A DNA stretch of 64,000 nt. Source: Callaeas wilsoni (lineage: Eukaryota > Chordata > Aves > Passeriformes > Callaeidae). Below, one piece after another: positions 48,001 through 59,804 of this stretch. A model generated the notes under the pieces. That model made no database searches and was not told the DNA's origin. It saw nothing but the letters and a program-made list of their open reading frames with translations. Within the stretch, counting starts at the first letter, position 1. Every line of letters starts with the position of its first letter. The stretch covers positions 186,001 to 250,000 of the forward strand of contig VWPU01009686.1 in assembly GCA_013398955.1 (NCBI GenBank), read 5' to 3'. The position numbers and the translations under genes are program-made.

Positions 48001-50995
48001 TTGGTAAGGTCAGGTCTAGCCACAAAGAAGAGTAATACAAAGTCTTGTTTAAGCAAACATAAGAGGCCCTAAGTATCCAGAGGCAAGGCCTTTGCTTGCT
48101 ATTCCAAGTTGCTGGGTTGCCCTCTTTCCTAAAAACACACATGAACTTTTGTCCTTGCTCTCACAAGTGGGTTTTCTTAGGGTATTGCTACAAATATTGC
48201 ACTTTGGTGTCTTTGGGTCCTCTTCTCACATTTTGTCTGTGATTCTTTGGCCTCCCCACTATTTTTCTCTGACACACAGCTCCCTCAGAGGAGTCCTGGC
48301 CCATTACATTTTCTTTCCAGAGGTGGCCAGCTGCGTATTTTGACTCCGAACCAGTTAGTGCATGAGCTGTTGGACCCAGTTTGTTTGTTCCCCAGTCCAT
48401 GCAACTTTTATATAGGCTTAACCTAAATGAGAGGTAGTTGACCTCAGTTTTAGAACAGAATCTTTAGGTCAGTGTTTGCTCAATCCTTATGAGAGCAATA
48501 CAAGCAGAATCATCTGAGATCAGCTCCTGGGTCATATCTGCTGTCCTTCCCCCTCCTCTTTGGCCTGACGTTACATGGAGCCCCATGGACAGCACAGGCA
48601 GAGACTGGGGTTTGACTGTAGCTAGGGGCTAGTGGAAGGATATTACATGCCAGCTCCAAATCCTCCCAGGAATCACTAGATGTTTCTTAAGGGAGGGTGC
48701 CTAACACTGCCAACTCTTCTGCCTAATCCCTACTATAGCAGGGAGGTCGTAAGGGTTTGGAGAGTTTTGCTTGCCTTGCCCCTGTGTGTAACTAGCATGT
48801 GTGAGCTGCGTATGCACCACACAGAACGAACAAATGCAAATTATAGTGACTTGTTTGACATGCAACAGGATAATGAGGCTGGAGTGCTGTATTCTGCCAA
48901 GAAAATCAGGTACAAAGGCATATGGTGTGCTCATGCTATGTATCAATATTTTACCCATCTCTTTGGCTGCTAAATTCCCCAATTTCTTTATGCCCTTTAA
49001 CTAGTAACATATTGTAACCGTTTACCAGCCTTACATGACTGAAAAATCCTCCCAGGCTCGCCCTCCTCTAAGGGGCTAGTAAAGCTTGTCAGGTGGCTCA
49101 CGAAGAGAAGTGAAGACAAGCTTGTCTCTCCCAGAATATCAGCCTCCTCAAGGCAGGCAGGACGCACCATCCCCAGCACAACCGCGCTGATGACAGTCTG
49201 GCTCGCTGTGCTGGGATCACCTAGAAACACCTTCCCCTCTCACCACCATGACCACTTCTCCCAGCAGTGCTCTTTCAGCAGCATCCCTTGGCTGTCACCA
49301 CACTTAGAAAGCTTCTGCTCTATTCCCATGTTCTTCACCTCCACTGTAAGAACAAGCAGGTACAAGTTTCAAGGTGCCGTGATCAGAAACTGCTGCCTTT
49401 ACCAGCTCACTCAGTGCTTGTCCTATTTTCCCCTCGAAAATGGGTCTGAAAAACAGAGGAAGAATCGCTCTCATTCTTTAAAATGTGGAGCCAAAAGATG
49501 CTTTCATTGCCATTACAAGGTGAAAAACAGTGGTGGTTAGAGTGTGCAACTCAAAATATGGCAAAAGCCAATCTCCTGGAAAAAGGACATATCATGGGAA
49601 TACAAGTATCTCTGGAGTGAATGTAGGGAGTGGGAGGAATTCTCTCTAGTTTCCCAGTCGAAGCAACTCCTTTGTACAAGTAATATTAAGAGATTAACTG
49701 AGAAGGAGTGTAGGAGTGAACAAGGAATATTCCAGGAGACAGAAAACTTGATTGCCAGTCCCTGATCTTGCATGTTCTTACACAGTCTTGTATTTTACCT
49801 ACACCCAGCATTGGATAAGAGGCGCAAGCAAACCTTGTGACCTTGGGATTTAGTCTGTTCAAGAGCAAGCTGCACCCGTGGGGTCAGAAAGCCATGCTCA
49901 ATCCCATTCCTTATGCCAAGAAGGCATTCCACACAGAAAAGCACCTTCAGCAAACTGGATGGGAGAGGCAGGGAAGCAAAGCAGCCATACCTCACCAAGG
50001 TAAAATGGATTTGGGTAGAAAAGGGAATTGGCTGGTGTCCCACATCACAGGTCAGCCTTCAAACCACCCTGTTGTTGTACAAAAACTGAGAAGCACCATC
50101 TCCTTCTTAAGGGATTGTAAGGTTTGGGGGGCCAACATCAGACCTGAGATTGCCTGCCAGACCAAAATATCTGCTGCAGATGCGAGAAAATGCGCATATT
50201 TAAGGAGCCAGTAGGGCTTATGCATAACAGAGGTGATAAACTGCTTTTGAAAATGCATAAATAAAGTGAAATTTCTGAAAATGAAAATTTTCTGAAACTC
50301 TTAGCCTGAAAAAGCATGTGAAGCTTCATTTTTAAGGGGCTGAATTTGCAACAATTTCATTTAATTTTATAGTAAATGTTATAGCACTGTCAACTAATGT
50401 TTCTGCCTGTACTGGGAGTGCCACTGTACATAAAAATCACTTACCTGAGTTGCATTATGAAATGCTTTGAAGAACTTCAAGGGCTCTTCAGCTTACTGAA
50501 ATGAACTCATTCCAAAAATTGAGTTAAACTCCTTTGGGGTGAGCTCCTTTGGATATCTGGGATGTTATTTGTAAAATCTATTATTTCACTGTGCATAAAT
50601 CTCTAGAAATAAGTCAGCCATTATTTCAGCCCAGGACTCCAGTTTCTACTCTTGCTTTTGCTCCTCTCACAAGAGCTTACTATAATCCTCTTAATAACTA
50701 TGTGTTCTGTTTACAATACTTTGGGCAATATCAACCCTAAGCCACTTTTTTCCCCCAGTTGTTTAATGAAGATTAGATTAATTTCATTAGCATTCAAAGA
50801 GTGCTCTTTTCTGGTGTTCAGTCATAGTTCTGCTGGGATTTTTTAAAAAGCCTAAGGGATGCAGTCATCCAAATACCTGCGAATTTCCATGAGAACAGGT
50901 TACATAGCAGAGGCCATTGAAGAATCCTAGCTTTAATCATATTGCATTAGGTTAGCTCCTGAAATACATTTTGCACACTTGCTTGGTGCTGAGTC
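45080..50995. other. Anonymous sequence, with a possible enhancer-like block
   Basis: No gene is recognised in this 5.9 kb. It includes the A+T-rich stretch 46850-47370, with many homeodomain-type TAATT/TAATG cores. A G+C-richer part (48500-50200) is crowded with short overlapping frames on both strands (to 125 codons), a pattern expected from composition. Confidence 0.4.
45365..45402. repeat. 22-bp imperfect tandem duplication
   Basis: GTCCTAATAAATGCTG at 45365-45380 and GTCCTGATAAATGCTG at 45387-45402 differ by one base. Confidence 0.8.
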
Positions 50996-51003
50996 ATACT
51001 ACC

Positions 51004-51043
51004 AAAAAAAAAAAAAAAAAACAAAAACAAAAAAAAAAAAAAA
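51004..51043. repeat. Poly(A) tract with two C interruptions
   Basis: About 40 nt of A broken only at two C positions. There is no AATAAA in the 30 bp before it and no recognisable transcript copy upstream. Avian LINEs do not need poly(A), so a processed pseudogene is unlikely; homopolymer expansion is the simpler reading. Confidence 0.95.
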
Positions 51044-51044
51044 G

Positions 51045-54000
51045 TGACTGATTTTAAAAGGGGGAAAAAATGTCAAGTCATATGGTGCCATGTATGGGCT
51101 GAGGGTGACATGTTATGTTAGCAAAAAGGGATTTGGGCAGAGCCATACCTGCCTTGTTAGTGCTGCTCTAAGATCTCAAAAGCAGAGTTTTTCACCTTTC
51201 ATCTTGTCCCTTTTCTTCTCTTTATCCCACTCTAAACCTTCATATTGAACCAGATCCTTAAGATCCAGCCAGTGGGAAAGTTCACCTCTCCAAGGATTTC
51301 TCAGCTATGAATATGTTTTGTCTGTGTCCACTAACTGTTTGAAACTGGCAGAAATCTCTTTACATGGAGGACTATAATAATTTCTGTCCCCTACAGAGCT
51401 TGCAGAGACCTCAGCATCAAAGCAGCCAGACTTAGAGAACACATAAATAGCGTGTTTAGCAAAAAAGTGCACCTGACACAGATGTTGGGCTAAATACCTG
51501 GCAAGATGTTTCCCAGCCCTGTGATTCCACAATTTTTTGGGAAAGACTGGTTCTCATGTAAAGGATGCGAATGAATACAAACTTCTCAGAAGGACTGACT
51601 TTAAACTATTCTTGGCCCCACTGGCTATTGCTCCTCTTTTCACAGGTGATTATTAACACTGCTCTTGACCTCCTCTCTTCCCCATGGAGACTCTGCTCAG
51701 GAAGTCACTGATGTTTCCCCATGCTGAGAAGGTGGGAGGAACTGCACTTTCCCAAAGCACTGTTGGCAGGGAGGCCAGAGAAAGACCTAGAGTGCTCTGA
51801 CTTTCTTTAATCATTGAATACAAATGACCTAAAAATGACCCTAAAGGTAATCCACCTCCAAAATAAAAAGAAAATAAAAAATGAGGCAAGCAGGGAGAAG
51901 GGAGAATTATGAAGTCATCTCTTTGATAAAGTCTGCCCCCTTACAAAGGCTGGAGGGCAGAATTTGAAGATACAAGTGGTGATGGTAAAAGTGGCAGCTT
52001 TCCAATATCTATGTTGTCAGTTTATCCTGAAAAGTTAACCTTTTTAAACCAGCACCAAATCTTTTCTTTTTCTGTATAACAGCATTTTGCCTTTTTGTGA
52101 AAACAGTTCTCTAATAGGCTTTCTTGTGGCCATTTATTACACATCGGGCACTGGGTTTGGTTTCTAATAGTTCCTTTTCATCTAGCTGCCTACTGCTGAC
52201 TGTGGAAAGTGTAGGTTTGGCTCCACTGATGGCTCTCTGTAATGGCTGTGATTACACCCTCTGCATCTTCTTCACAGTGCCAGCCTTTCAATTGAAAGCA
52301 CATTATGCCTGGATAAAACTCAAAGAGCAGCTTAATATCAGGGTTCTCTGGAGCTATAATAACTGGTTCAAGATCGAACAGATAAAACCACATCAATATT
52401 TCTGTATGGTCCATGACGTAAAACACAACAATCCTGCATATGTCTATCAGTGAGTTAAAGCTGTATTTTACCATCACTCTGGGGGAAGAGAGGTGAAAAT
52501 AAACCAATGTCATAAGAAGGTCCAGAGAACAGTGTGTAAACAGCATCCTATCGCCTGCTGCATGTGTCAGCAGCATAGTCGCTTCATGTCAGACCCAGCA
52601 GATCACTTTGCAAGTCACCATTCTTAAGCAGGTATCCCTTTAAACTTGGGTAAATGTGTTTCTGCAAAATATTTCACTATCACTGAACCCAGTTATTTCC
52701 AGGGAATCTACTGAAATATTGCTGTAAGTACAAACAGAATGATTCTTTCAAAGGGGAAGAACTGGGAAGAGGCTGGGCATGAAACAGAACTGTTTGTGCA
52801 TTTTTAAACTATATAAATTTACTTTTCAGTTTTGTGATCATGAAAACTTAAGGAAGCAGGTCCAGAACCCAAAATATAAAAGAAAATAAAAAGGGAGTCC
52901 TTCATTCACAATTGGTTCTTTAGCGTTTACGTTTTGAATTTTTTCTGTGCACAGGTAAAGATTAAAAAACAGATTTTTTAACAGAACTTCAGTTCTGCTG
53001 CATTTTACTGATTCTCAAAACTAGGAAGCAGCTTTTTAAAAACTACCAGATTTCTCAAGGATTTGACATGAAGGGAGAAGGAACGGGGGCAGAACTGTTA
53101 TCAGTAATTGTATTCAAACCTTGTTTCAGCACCAGAATAGGTCAACAAATACACTTACCCCAAAATTCAATTATGGCTGTAGTGGTGTTCATGTGAAAAG
53201 CTAAGAAAATGCTGCATTCAGTTTTCATGAAGTGTTGGACTGTGGGCCCTTTTTGTCACAGCAGTCTTGAACTATGCTGTCCACAGGACCAGACTTACAC
53301 TGGTTGTGCCCTTTCAGCAAGCAATGTGGTTGAGCAGGAATGGGCCTCTGTGGAGGAATTAGTCTTGAGGATCTCATGTTCTCTAGGTGCACATTTCAGA
53401 GTGGGATTTTTGGGGGAGGTCACTTCAGGCTATCTGTCTTCTGCCTGTTTGTGATTAGAGACCTCTAGGTGCACATCTGGAGCAGATCTTTCAGTTTAGT
53501 TTCATTTGAAAGGAAAGCAGTTCATTTACTCTGAGACTGCTTCATGATGCAAAACAAAGTGGAAGTGGAGGCAACTGGGAGATTTCCTTCAGTAACACAC
53601 TACTGCTCTGAATTCAAATGGGAATGTAGTGCACCCTCAGCCTCCAAAAAGAATCTACTGTCTGAATAGCTCAATGTTGTGAAGTGCTGAAGTGGTATGT
53701 AGGACACTGGACTTCATTTAAGCATCCAGTTTATAGGTTCATCAAAATATCTCTGTTCTTAGCTTTCCACTATAGAACAACTCATTAAAAGATATTCTTC
53801 AAAACACCAAGCGTGTTCTACTGCGTGGAAACCAAATCCTGACATTTACGCACTAAGGCTGCATGTGCCATATAGGTACCTTTCAAGACACTGTCTATTT
53901 TATATGACAAAGTTACCACTTGTCTCCAAACAATTAATCCTCTAATTTCAATATAAAGTTTAACTCCACTTATATCTTTACAAGGCTCTACCTGTACTGA

Positions 54001-55745
54001 AATAACTGCTGGTGTGTGGAACCACAGAGGGGCACTGTGATTGTTTAGCAGAGCCAAAGTCATCCACTTGTTTTTCCATCTCCCACCAGCAAAGATCTGG
54101 ATCTGACAACAGCCAGAGAAACCACACAAATTCTGCTCCTCCCAGGCTGCTCTGTTCCCTGGAGTTTGCTATCTCACTGAGGCAGGCACTTAGTGAAACT
54201 GCCATCAGAGAGATCAGGAGTGACAGGCACAAATTTCCAAGGATCCCTAAAAATCTGATGTTGCTTTTAAGCAAAACTGGCTTAGAATTTTTACATTGTT
54301 TTCTTAAGGTGTCTGGCAATCTTACTGGAGCTGACATGAATTACCCAGCTGAAGCCTGAGATTTAGAGTGTAAGTGAAAGAACTCCCAGGAAAAACACAC
54401 TGGTGTTATGTGTCTAGTTCCCAGAACTCTGATGCCTCTCTTTGCGTCCACCATCAGCAATGCAATCATTCAAATAAGCTGAAATCAATCATATAATGAG
54501 CCCTACCATATGATACTTATCTTTGAGGGGAATGAATAAATCATTGTGCCTTTGACAGGGTATTTATGCCATGAATTGACCTAGGAAGTGGAATGGCAAC
54601 ACTTTGATAGTTATGGCTGTGATAGCAACAATTTAGGAAAGAATGCATCTTTGTACTTTGACCAGTTCGAATCCTGGCACCTGTTGAAACCCAAACTGTG
54701 GAGGGAAAAAATCTTGCCGCTAATAGAGATGTTGGAAACAAAACGGTGAGCTGTCAGAGGAAAATGTAGAGGAGGCTTGATGCATAACCCCCCTGCCAAG
54801 AGGAAACCTACCTGCGAGCAACAGGAAACTGATAAGCTCCTTTCTCTTCCGTGACAGAGCAAAGCTTGCAGGTCTGAACCAAGAGCAATCACTTGGGATT
54901 CACCTTTCAGCACCAAGCCACATTTTGCAAGTGTGCAAAGGGATACAAGCACCAAGCCTCCTTTGGACATCTCTCCATTTCTCACTGCTCTCTGTCCATA
55001 CTCGGCAGGCTTCTCATTTATAATTAATATTTTCATAAATAATGCAGTCAGAAATGCATAGATTTGCAGGAAATGGCCATGTCTTTTCTGGCCAGTATCA
55101 AGTAGTCTCTACTTACACATGACTGTTATGAAGGGTTAGAATCAAGATTTATTAGCTGAGAATAAACTAAAACTGAATGTGAAGGTGGCTCCCTTTAGCC
55201 TTGGATTTGATATTTTTGTATCTACCACCTGCAAGCTTTGTGTCCTGAACAATATGATACTGAAGACATCAAGTTCTGAGTGACATCAGCCTGTCAATCT
55301 TTATTCTTGCTGTAGTGATTTTTAGTGCTAAACCCATTATTTTTAAGAGAGTACTGTAGGTGTGAAGAAACCATTATATTAGATTTTCAGGGGTTCTGGA
55401 AACTGTAGTCAGTATTCATGAGGCACAGACACTGGTTTTAAGAAAAGCTGTTATAAACAAGTTTATATCATAACTACTAGAGTATATGCACAAAATCTTA
55501 CATATTCTTTATATAAATAGAATTAAAATATTGTGTATTATCAAATTACAAGGCTGAGGCATAGAATTAGATATTAACATAGGGCATCTATGTTCTAGCA
55601 CTGGATTCAAAGATGCCTTCAGAATCATCAAATGAAATTCCCTTTTCTCACAGTTGATTGCATTGCAGATTTTATTGCATCAACAGATCACTGTCTCTGT
55701 CTGCAAAGTGGCTGGGATTTTTTGCCCAGACAGCCTTTTGGAAGA
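51045..55745. other. Anonymous sequence
   Basis: No gene is recognised. Overlapping frames at 52124-52576 (109 plus, 128 minus), 53978-54359 (119 minus, 115 plus) and 54611-55036 (141 minus) come in opposite-strand pairs or alone and lack domains. A 14-bp repeat, CTCTAGGTGCACAT, occurs at 53381-53394 and 53463-53476. A tRNA-type B-box match near 54665 is treated in the findings. Confidence 0.4.
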
Positions 55746-55749
55746 TTGT

Positions 55750-56000
55750 TCCCAAGCCCTATGGGTCTGATGTTTCCAAGTGTTTTCTAATTTCTAGCCT
55801 AAGCGTATTCCTAGCTAGTTTACTGCCTTTTATTCTTATGTCAATATTGTTCTTTAGTTAAATACTTTCCCTCTTCTCTGATGCTTATTCTCTTGACATA
55901 TCTGTAGAGCACAATAATTCCCTCTCTCAACCTTTGTTTTCTTTGGCTAAACAAACAAAGCTCTTTTTTCCCTCTTGCAAAGAAGGCTGTCCTTTAACGA
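55750..56000 (-). mobile_element. CR1/L3-like LINE fragment, 3' part
   Basis: The plus strand shows, in order, TTTTCTAATTTCTAGCC, CCTAGCTAGTTTACTGCC, a CTTATGTCAATATTGTTCTT block, GTAGAGCACAATAATTCCCT and GGCTAAACAAACAAAGCTCT. These follow the reverse complement of a widespread amniote CR1/L3-type 3' region that I know as a series of ATTTCCAGCC, CTGGCCAGTTTATA, TGTGCCAACATTGTC and GCTAAACAAGCCAAGC blocks. So the element is on the minus strand. The right part (to about 56230) may continue but is less clear. No frame is intact. Confidence 0.65.
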
Positions 56001-56004
56001 TTAC

Positions 56005-57205
56005 TGTAGAAAACCTCTGTATCTGCTAAGACTTGAACTCAGGTCATGTAACATAGATTCTTTATCACAGAAGTATCTTGTTCAATCACATTCATCATTT
56101 CCATCTCTACTCGAAACCCATAACCTTACAGGTAGAATAATATTTGTCTTTTTTTCTTGGTTGCATCATAAAGGTGACTTAAAGGCTTTCCATACACCCT
56201 CCCTTCTATACAAGGCTCCCTTGTAACTTAATAGACATCACCTCTGCTTCTAACAGGTCTGGCTTCTTGTTGCAGAGCTAAGAAAATCTGGTTATTTGTA
56301 TGCATTGTGCACATGGTCTTGCAGTGTTCCAGTTAGACTTCATCCTGTCTAGGAATTAATATGATTTGTGCTATAACCTACTAAGTAAGCTTTCTCCCTG
56401 ACATTGGTTTTCTGCCAATAAATATGGTAACTCACTCCCACTTCTTGTGATTGTTCATCAAAGAAAATACTGAACACGTTATTGTTAGATCTATCCTGAA
56501 GAATTCTGCCCATAATTTCTTTTCAGCCTCCTACTTCTGAGTGGATGGGGGCCAACACATTCTCTTAGGTAGAAGATCTATTACAGTTGGCACTGTCTCC
56601 CTCTGAATTTTGTCTCCTTTTCCATTATTTACAAGTCTTTCTTGAAAGACTTTCCTGAAAGCCATAATGACAGTTGAAGCTACTCTTCAAAGAGTATCTG
56701 CATAGTCTTCTCTTGAGCCATGCCTCAAGCAGTCTTTACCGTGTCCACTGCTCTTACTTCTGTAACTGCCTCAGGATAACATCCCCTCAGTTCTCAGTAC
56801 TCCTTGATTTGATGCCACTGTCAGTGTTTAGCTTTCTAACTGCTTGAATTGATATTTTTGATGTTCAGAACCCTACCTAAGCAGCTGATAAATGCATAGA
56901 GAGGCACTATGGCTAATCTGCTGGTAGCAGATCACACCTTCCGTCATGAGACTTTCCTCCTGGTCAAACTGGATGCTCATCTTGTGTTCACAAATGAACC
57001 AGTGGGACCCTTTGAGTTCCTGGACTGAACTGGTTATCCAGGTGAATGTATTCCATTTGTATCCCTTTGCAGATCTGTCAGATTCTTACAAGTGTTGCGA
57101 ACTTCTGATTTTGAAATAGTGCTGACTTTAGCTCCTTTCTAACATGATTCATAATCTAGGATAATAGACCTTTAGGAAAGTTAGGACATTACTTCAGATT
57201 TGTGT
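56005..57205. other. Anonymous sequence
   Basis: No gene is recognised. A 39-codon ATG frame lies at 56909-57028 without any other support. The segment 56015-56080 faintly recalls a MIR 3' part (a GACTTGAACTCAGGTC block) but is too short to call. Confidence 0.4.
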
Positions 57206-57236
57206 TAATCTTTTTTTTCTTTTCTTTTCTTCTCAG

Positions 57237-57503
57237 ATTCAACTGAGCATACTGCATCTTGGTGTCTTAAATGTTTCAAAGATGCTCAGGCTTCCACAGA
57301 TGTGTAGAAAATATGGAATTATCATTCCTGCAAATTACTTGATTCTTTTTCATCCTTTCTTCTGCATGTTTCTTAATGACCTCCTCTCATTGCATAAATG
57401 GAAACCCTCTATGTCCACTCTAAGATGTGAAGAAGATGGTATAGCCTCTCATTATGGAAATAATTTTGAACATTGTAGCAGTGGACCCTTGCACAATGGA
57501 TAA
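57237..57503 (+). other. Unresolved open frame behind a strong splice-acceptor-like site
   Basis: An almost pure pyrimidine run of about 25 nt (57210-57234) ends in CAG at 57236, a textbook acceptor. The frame starting at 57237 stays open for 88 codons to a TAA (57501-57503). The peptide begins IQLSILHLGVLNVSKMLRLP, has a hydrophobic middle and ends in a His/Gly-rich stretch. I recognise no domain, see no matching donor or upstream exon, and polypyrimidine runs followed by CAG are common by chance. A weak candidate terminal exon only. Confidence 0.1.
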
Positions 57504-57509
57504 ACCATG

Positions 57510-59210
57510 TAATAATATATTCAATCATCAAAGAAGGCACTGTCTTATTTTCAGTGACTACCTCTGCACGTCAGTAGTCTCAGAGGATACACATAGAGAC
57601 TCTATAACAAATATATTCTGTCTTCTTGGCATATTCTTTATTCAGGCATTTCTTATGTTGGGCTGCTGAATAAGGACAGCATTTCCAGCTCTCCTGCCTT
57701 CCTTAGAAGAAGGTACATTGTGATCAAATGTACCATCAATTTGATGGAGCCTGCTGCTTTAATATCCTGCTGTGAGTGCCAAACTATAGAAACTACAGTT
57801 TATAACTGGTGGGGAAATTATGAATTACAGGAGTTCTTGTGTTCCCTGGGTTGCATACAAGCACTCTTCTGTTCTTCATTAGAATTAATACTGTTTCCTT
57901 GTACATCAGCAACATGAGACCTGAGATGATGAGAACATTTTTCTGGTACAGTATTTCTGGGAGTGTATTGCAGCTGACTCCACAGTTTACCTGGATTCAA
58001 ACTGGTGTTTGACATAAGAGAATATCTGAAAATTTGCACCTTTCTCGCAAAGTGTTCAGTCCTTAGAATCTAATTTAACATATTTTTCTTCCACTACTGC
58101 TCTCAATTTATTGTTTAAAAAAACCCCAAAACCAAGAAAACTAGCAGACCCAGTGTTACAAACACTATTCCTGCTGAGCACGTCTGTCTTACTTTTTACT
58201 TTTTGTCCTCTTGTGATGATAGAACATCTATATGTTCTTTTTCTCAGTTTCATCTTTCATATCCACTTCTGTATGCAGAAATGATCCCTGATTCTTAGCT
58301 TCTACAAGGATTTAAGTCTGTGATTTCCAGTGGTTTAAGTCTTTCCAATCTCATAAGCATGCTTTCTCCTTTGCTGAAAAAGGTCTAATGGGGCAACCTA
58401 ATGATCACTCAGACCACAACCCCAGAATGGTGATGGCCATATCTAGACCTCCTTCCCCTCCTCCCTTTTAATGCTGCACCCACTCATGCTTTGCACAGCA
58501 ATGTCAGCTTAGGCAAGTTATTGTTAGTCAGCCATACCTAATCAGAGGTATCTCTTCATCTTCGGACATCCAGCATCGGTTAAGTTAAGCACCTCTGCTT
58601 TCTCTTGCCTCTCTCTCTTGCTCCCTTTTTAACCACCTGAGCCACTTGCATCTTCAACATAAGCTATGTTACATGGCAGGCTTCATTATTACGCTACAGT
58701 AAAGATGCAAAATGATGGAAACCCAGAGCTTCTCCATGACTTATTTCTGTCATTATCAATGGAAAGGCAGTGAGGGACAGTCACACTTCCCACAGACTTA
58801 GAACTCCACTTTTGGATTCAAAGGATAGCTGTTTACCGATGCTGCCTGTTCTGGAGGTGCAGCATGGCCTTTGACTTGGATAGAGCCTTTCAGATGGAGC
58901 CTCAACTGTATTCTAACTGCCTCAGGCTTACTAGTCAGAGTAAAGAAAGAGGAGACTTGGCCTGTTGGATGACTCTGTTGTGCTGCCAGCAAGCTTAGCA
59001 ACCACTTTTTGGCCCTTTTGATCCTAACATAAAAAGGGACCATGAGGCAGTGGTGAGAAGGATTAAAGCACTGGCCTTCTCACTGGGGTCATTTGCTTCC
59101 ATGCAGAGAAGGTGTCAAATGCTCACAGGTCAGAATACAGCATTTTCTACGCGGGAGACTTCAGAAAACAATTAAAATTCAAGCCCTACAGTTTCTAATC
59201 AGTCCTTGTT
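57510..59210. other. Anonymous sequence
   Basis: No gene is recognised. Small frames (65-81 codons) on both strands show no domain. Confidence 0.45.
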
Positions 59211-59214
59211 TGAC

Positions 59215-59350
59215 TCCTGTTCTATGCCAGAGTAATTTCACTAAAATCAGGTGAATTACTTTAGTATTATGCTGCATGAGCAAGTCCATCACTTTAAATG
59301 GAATTATGCTGGCATAGAAGTGGTGTAACGTGGGTGACATGAATCAGGCC
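59215..59350 (+). repeat. Old amniote-type interspersed repeat piece
   Basis: CAGAGTAATTTCACTAAAAT, then CAGGTGAATTACTTTAG, then GCATAGAAGTGGTGTAACG and ATCAGGCC form a decayed series of GAGTTAC / CACTGAAGTCA / GTGTAAC / ATCAGGCC blocks known from dispersed amniote repeats. The name of the family is uncertain. Confidence 0.4.
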
Positions 59351-59659
59351 TCGTGTTTGCAGCAGCCTTGAATACACCAGTATTGAGAGGACCTTTGGAG
59401 CTGGGCCCAAAGCACTCACAAAGGGAGCTCCTGCTGTTATTCCAACCCATAGGCAGTTCCCTGAACAAAGACCAATTATCTGAGCTTTGTGTGAAGGGGG
59501 TAGGGGACATGCACCAATATTCATAAATTAGGCAAGGCTGGTGTTTACTAAAGTGGAGCGCCTTCATTCCAATTAAAATCTGTCTCCATTCCTTCTGTGA
59601 ATTCTTAATTTCCTTTCCACGGGATATTTGTCAGTTTTCATTTGTATATTATGATGTAC

Positions 59660-59800
59660 TTTAAAGATGAAATGAAATATCATTGCCCATTTACAGATAG
59701 GGAAACCAAGGCATAAAAAAGTAAAATGACTTGCCCAAGAGAATAGCTCCAAGGTCATTTGCTACCAAAGGTAAGGTTTTGCCCACATGCTGCCTCCTAT
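59660..59800 (+). mobile_element. MIR-type (CORE) SINE
   Basis: The central part reads CATTGCCCATTTACAGAT, AGGGAAACCAAGGC, then ATGACTTGCCCAAGA, followed by AGCTCCAAGGTCATTTGCTA. This is the MIR core and its downstream block in sense orientation (CCATTTTACAGATGAGGAAA, TGACTTGCCCAAGGTCA) with the usual level of decay. The tRNA-derived head and the LINE2-like tail are not clear, so it is a partial copy of about 140 bp. MIR cores are among the oldest repeats still legible in amniotes and are sometimes kept as enhancers. The opposite-strand frame at 59691-60023 overlaps it by chance. Confidence 0.8.
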
Positions 59801-59804
59801 TAAC

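Noticed and set aside
51004..51043. Poly(A) tract as the end of a processed pseudogene
   Set aside because: No AATAAA at the right distance, no recognisable transcript upstream, and processed pseudogenes are scarce in birds.
52124..52576. Overlapping 109-codon (plus) and 128-codon (minus) frames
   Set aside because: Opposite-strand mirror frames are a composition effect; neither shows a domain.
53978..54359. Overlapping 119-codon (minus) and 115-codon (plus) frames
   Set aside because: Same mirror pattern, no homology seen.
54611..55036. 141-codon minus-strand open frame
   Set aside because: Lies in a G+C-richer patch where stops are fewer; no recognisable motif or gene structure.
56015..56080. 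Possible MIR 3' segment
   Set aside because: Only the GACTTGAACTCAGGTC block fits; the MIR core is missing.
56909..57028. 39-codon small ORF with ATG
   Set aside because: No conservation evidence or transcript context; frames of this size are everywhere.
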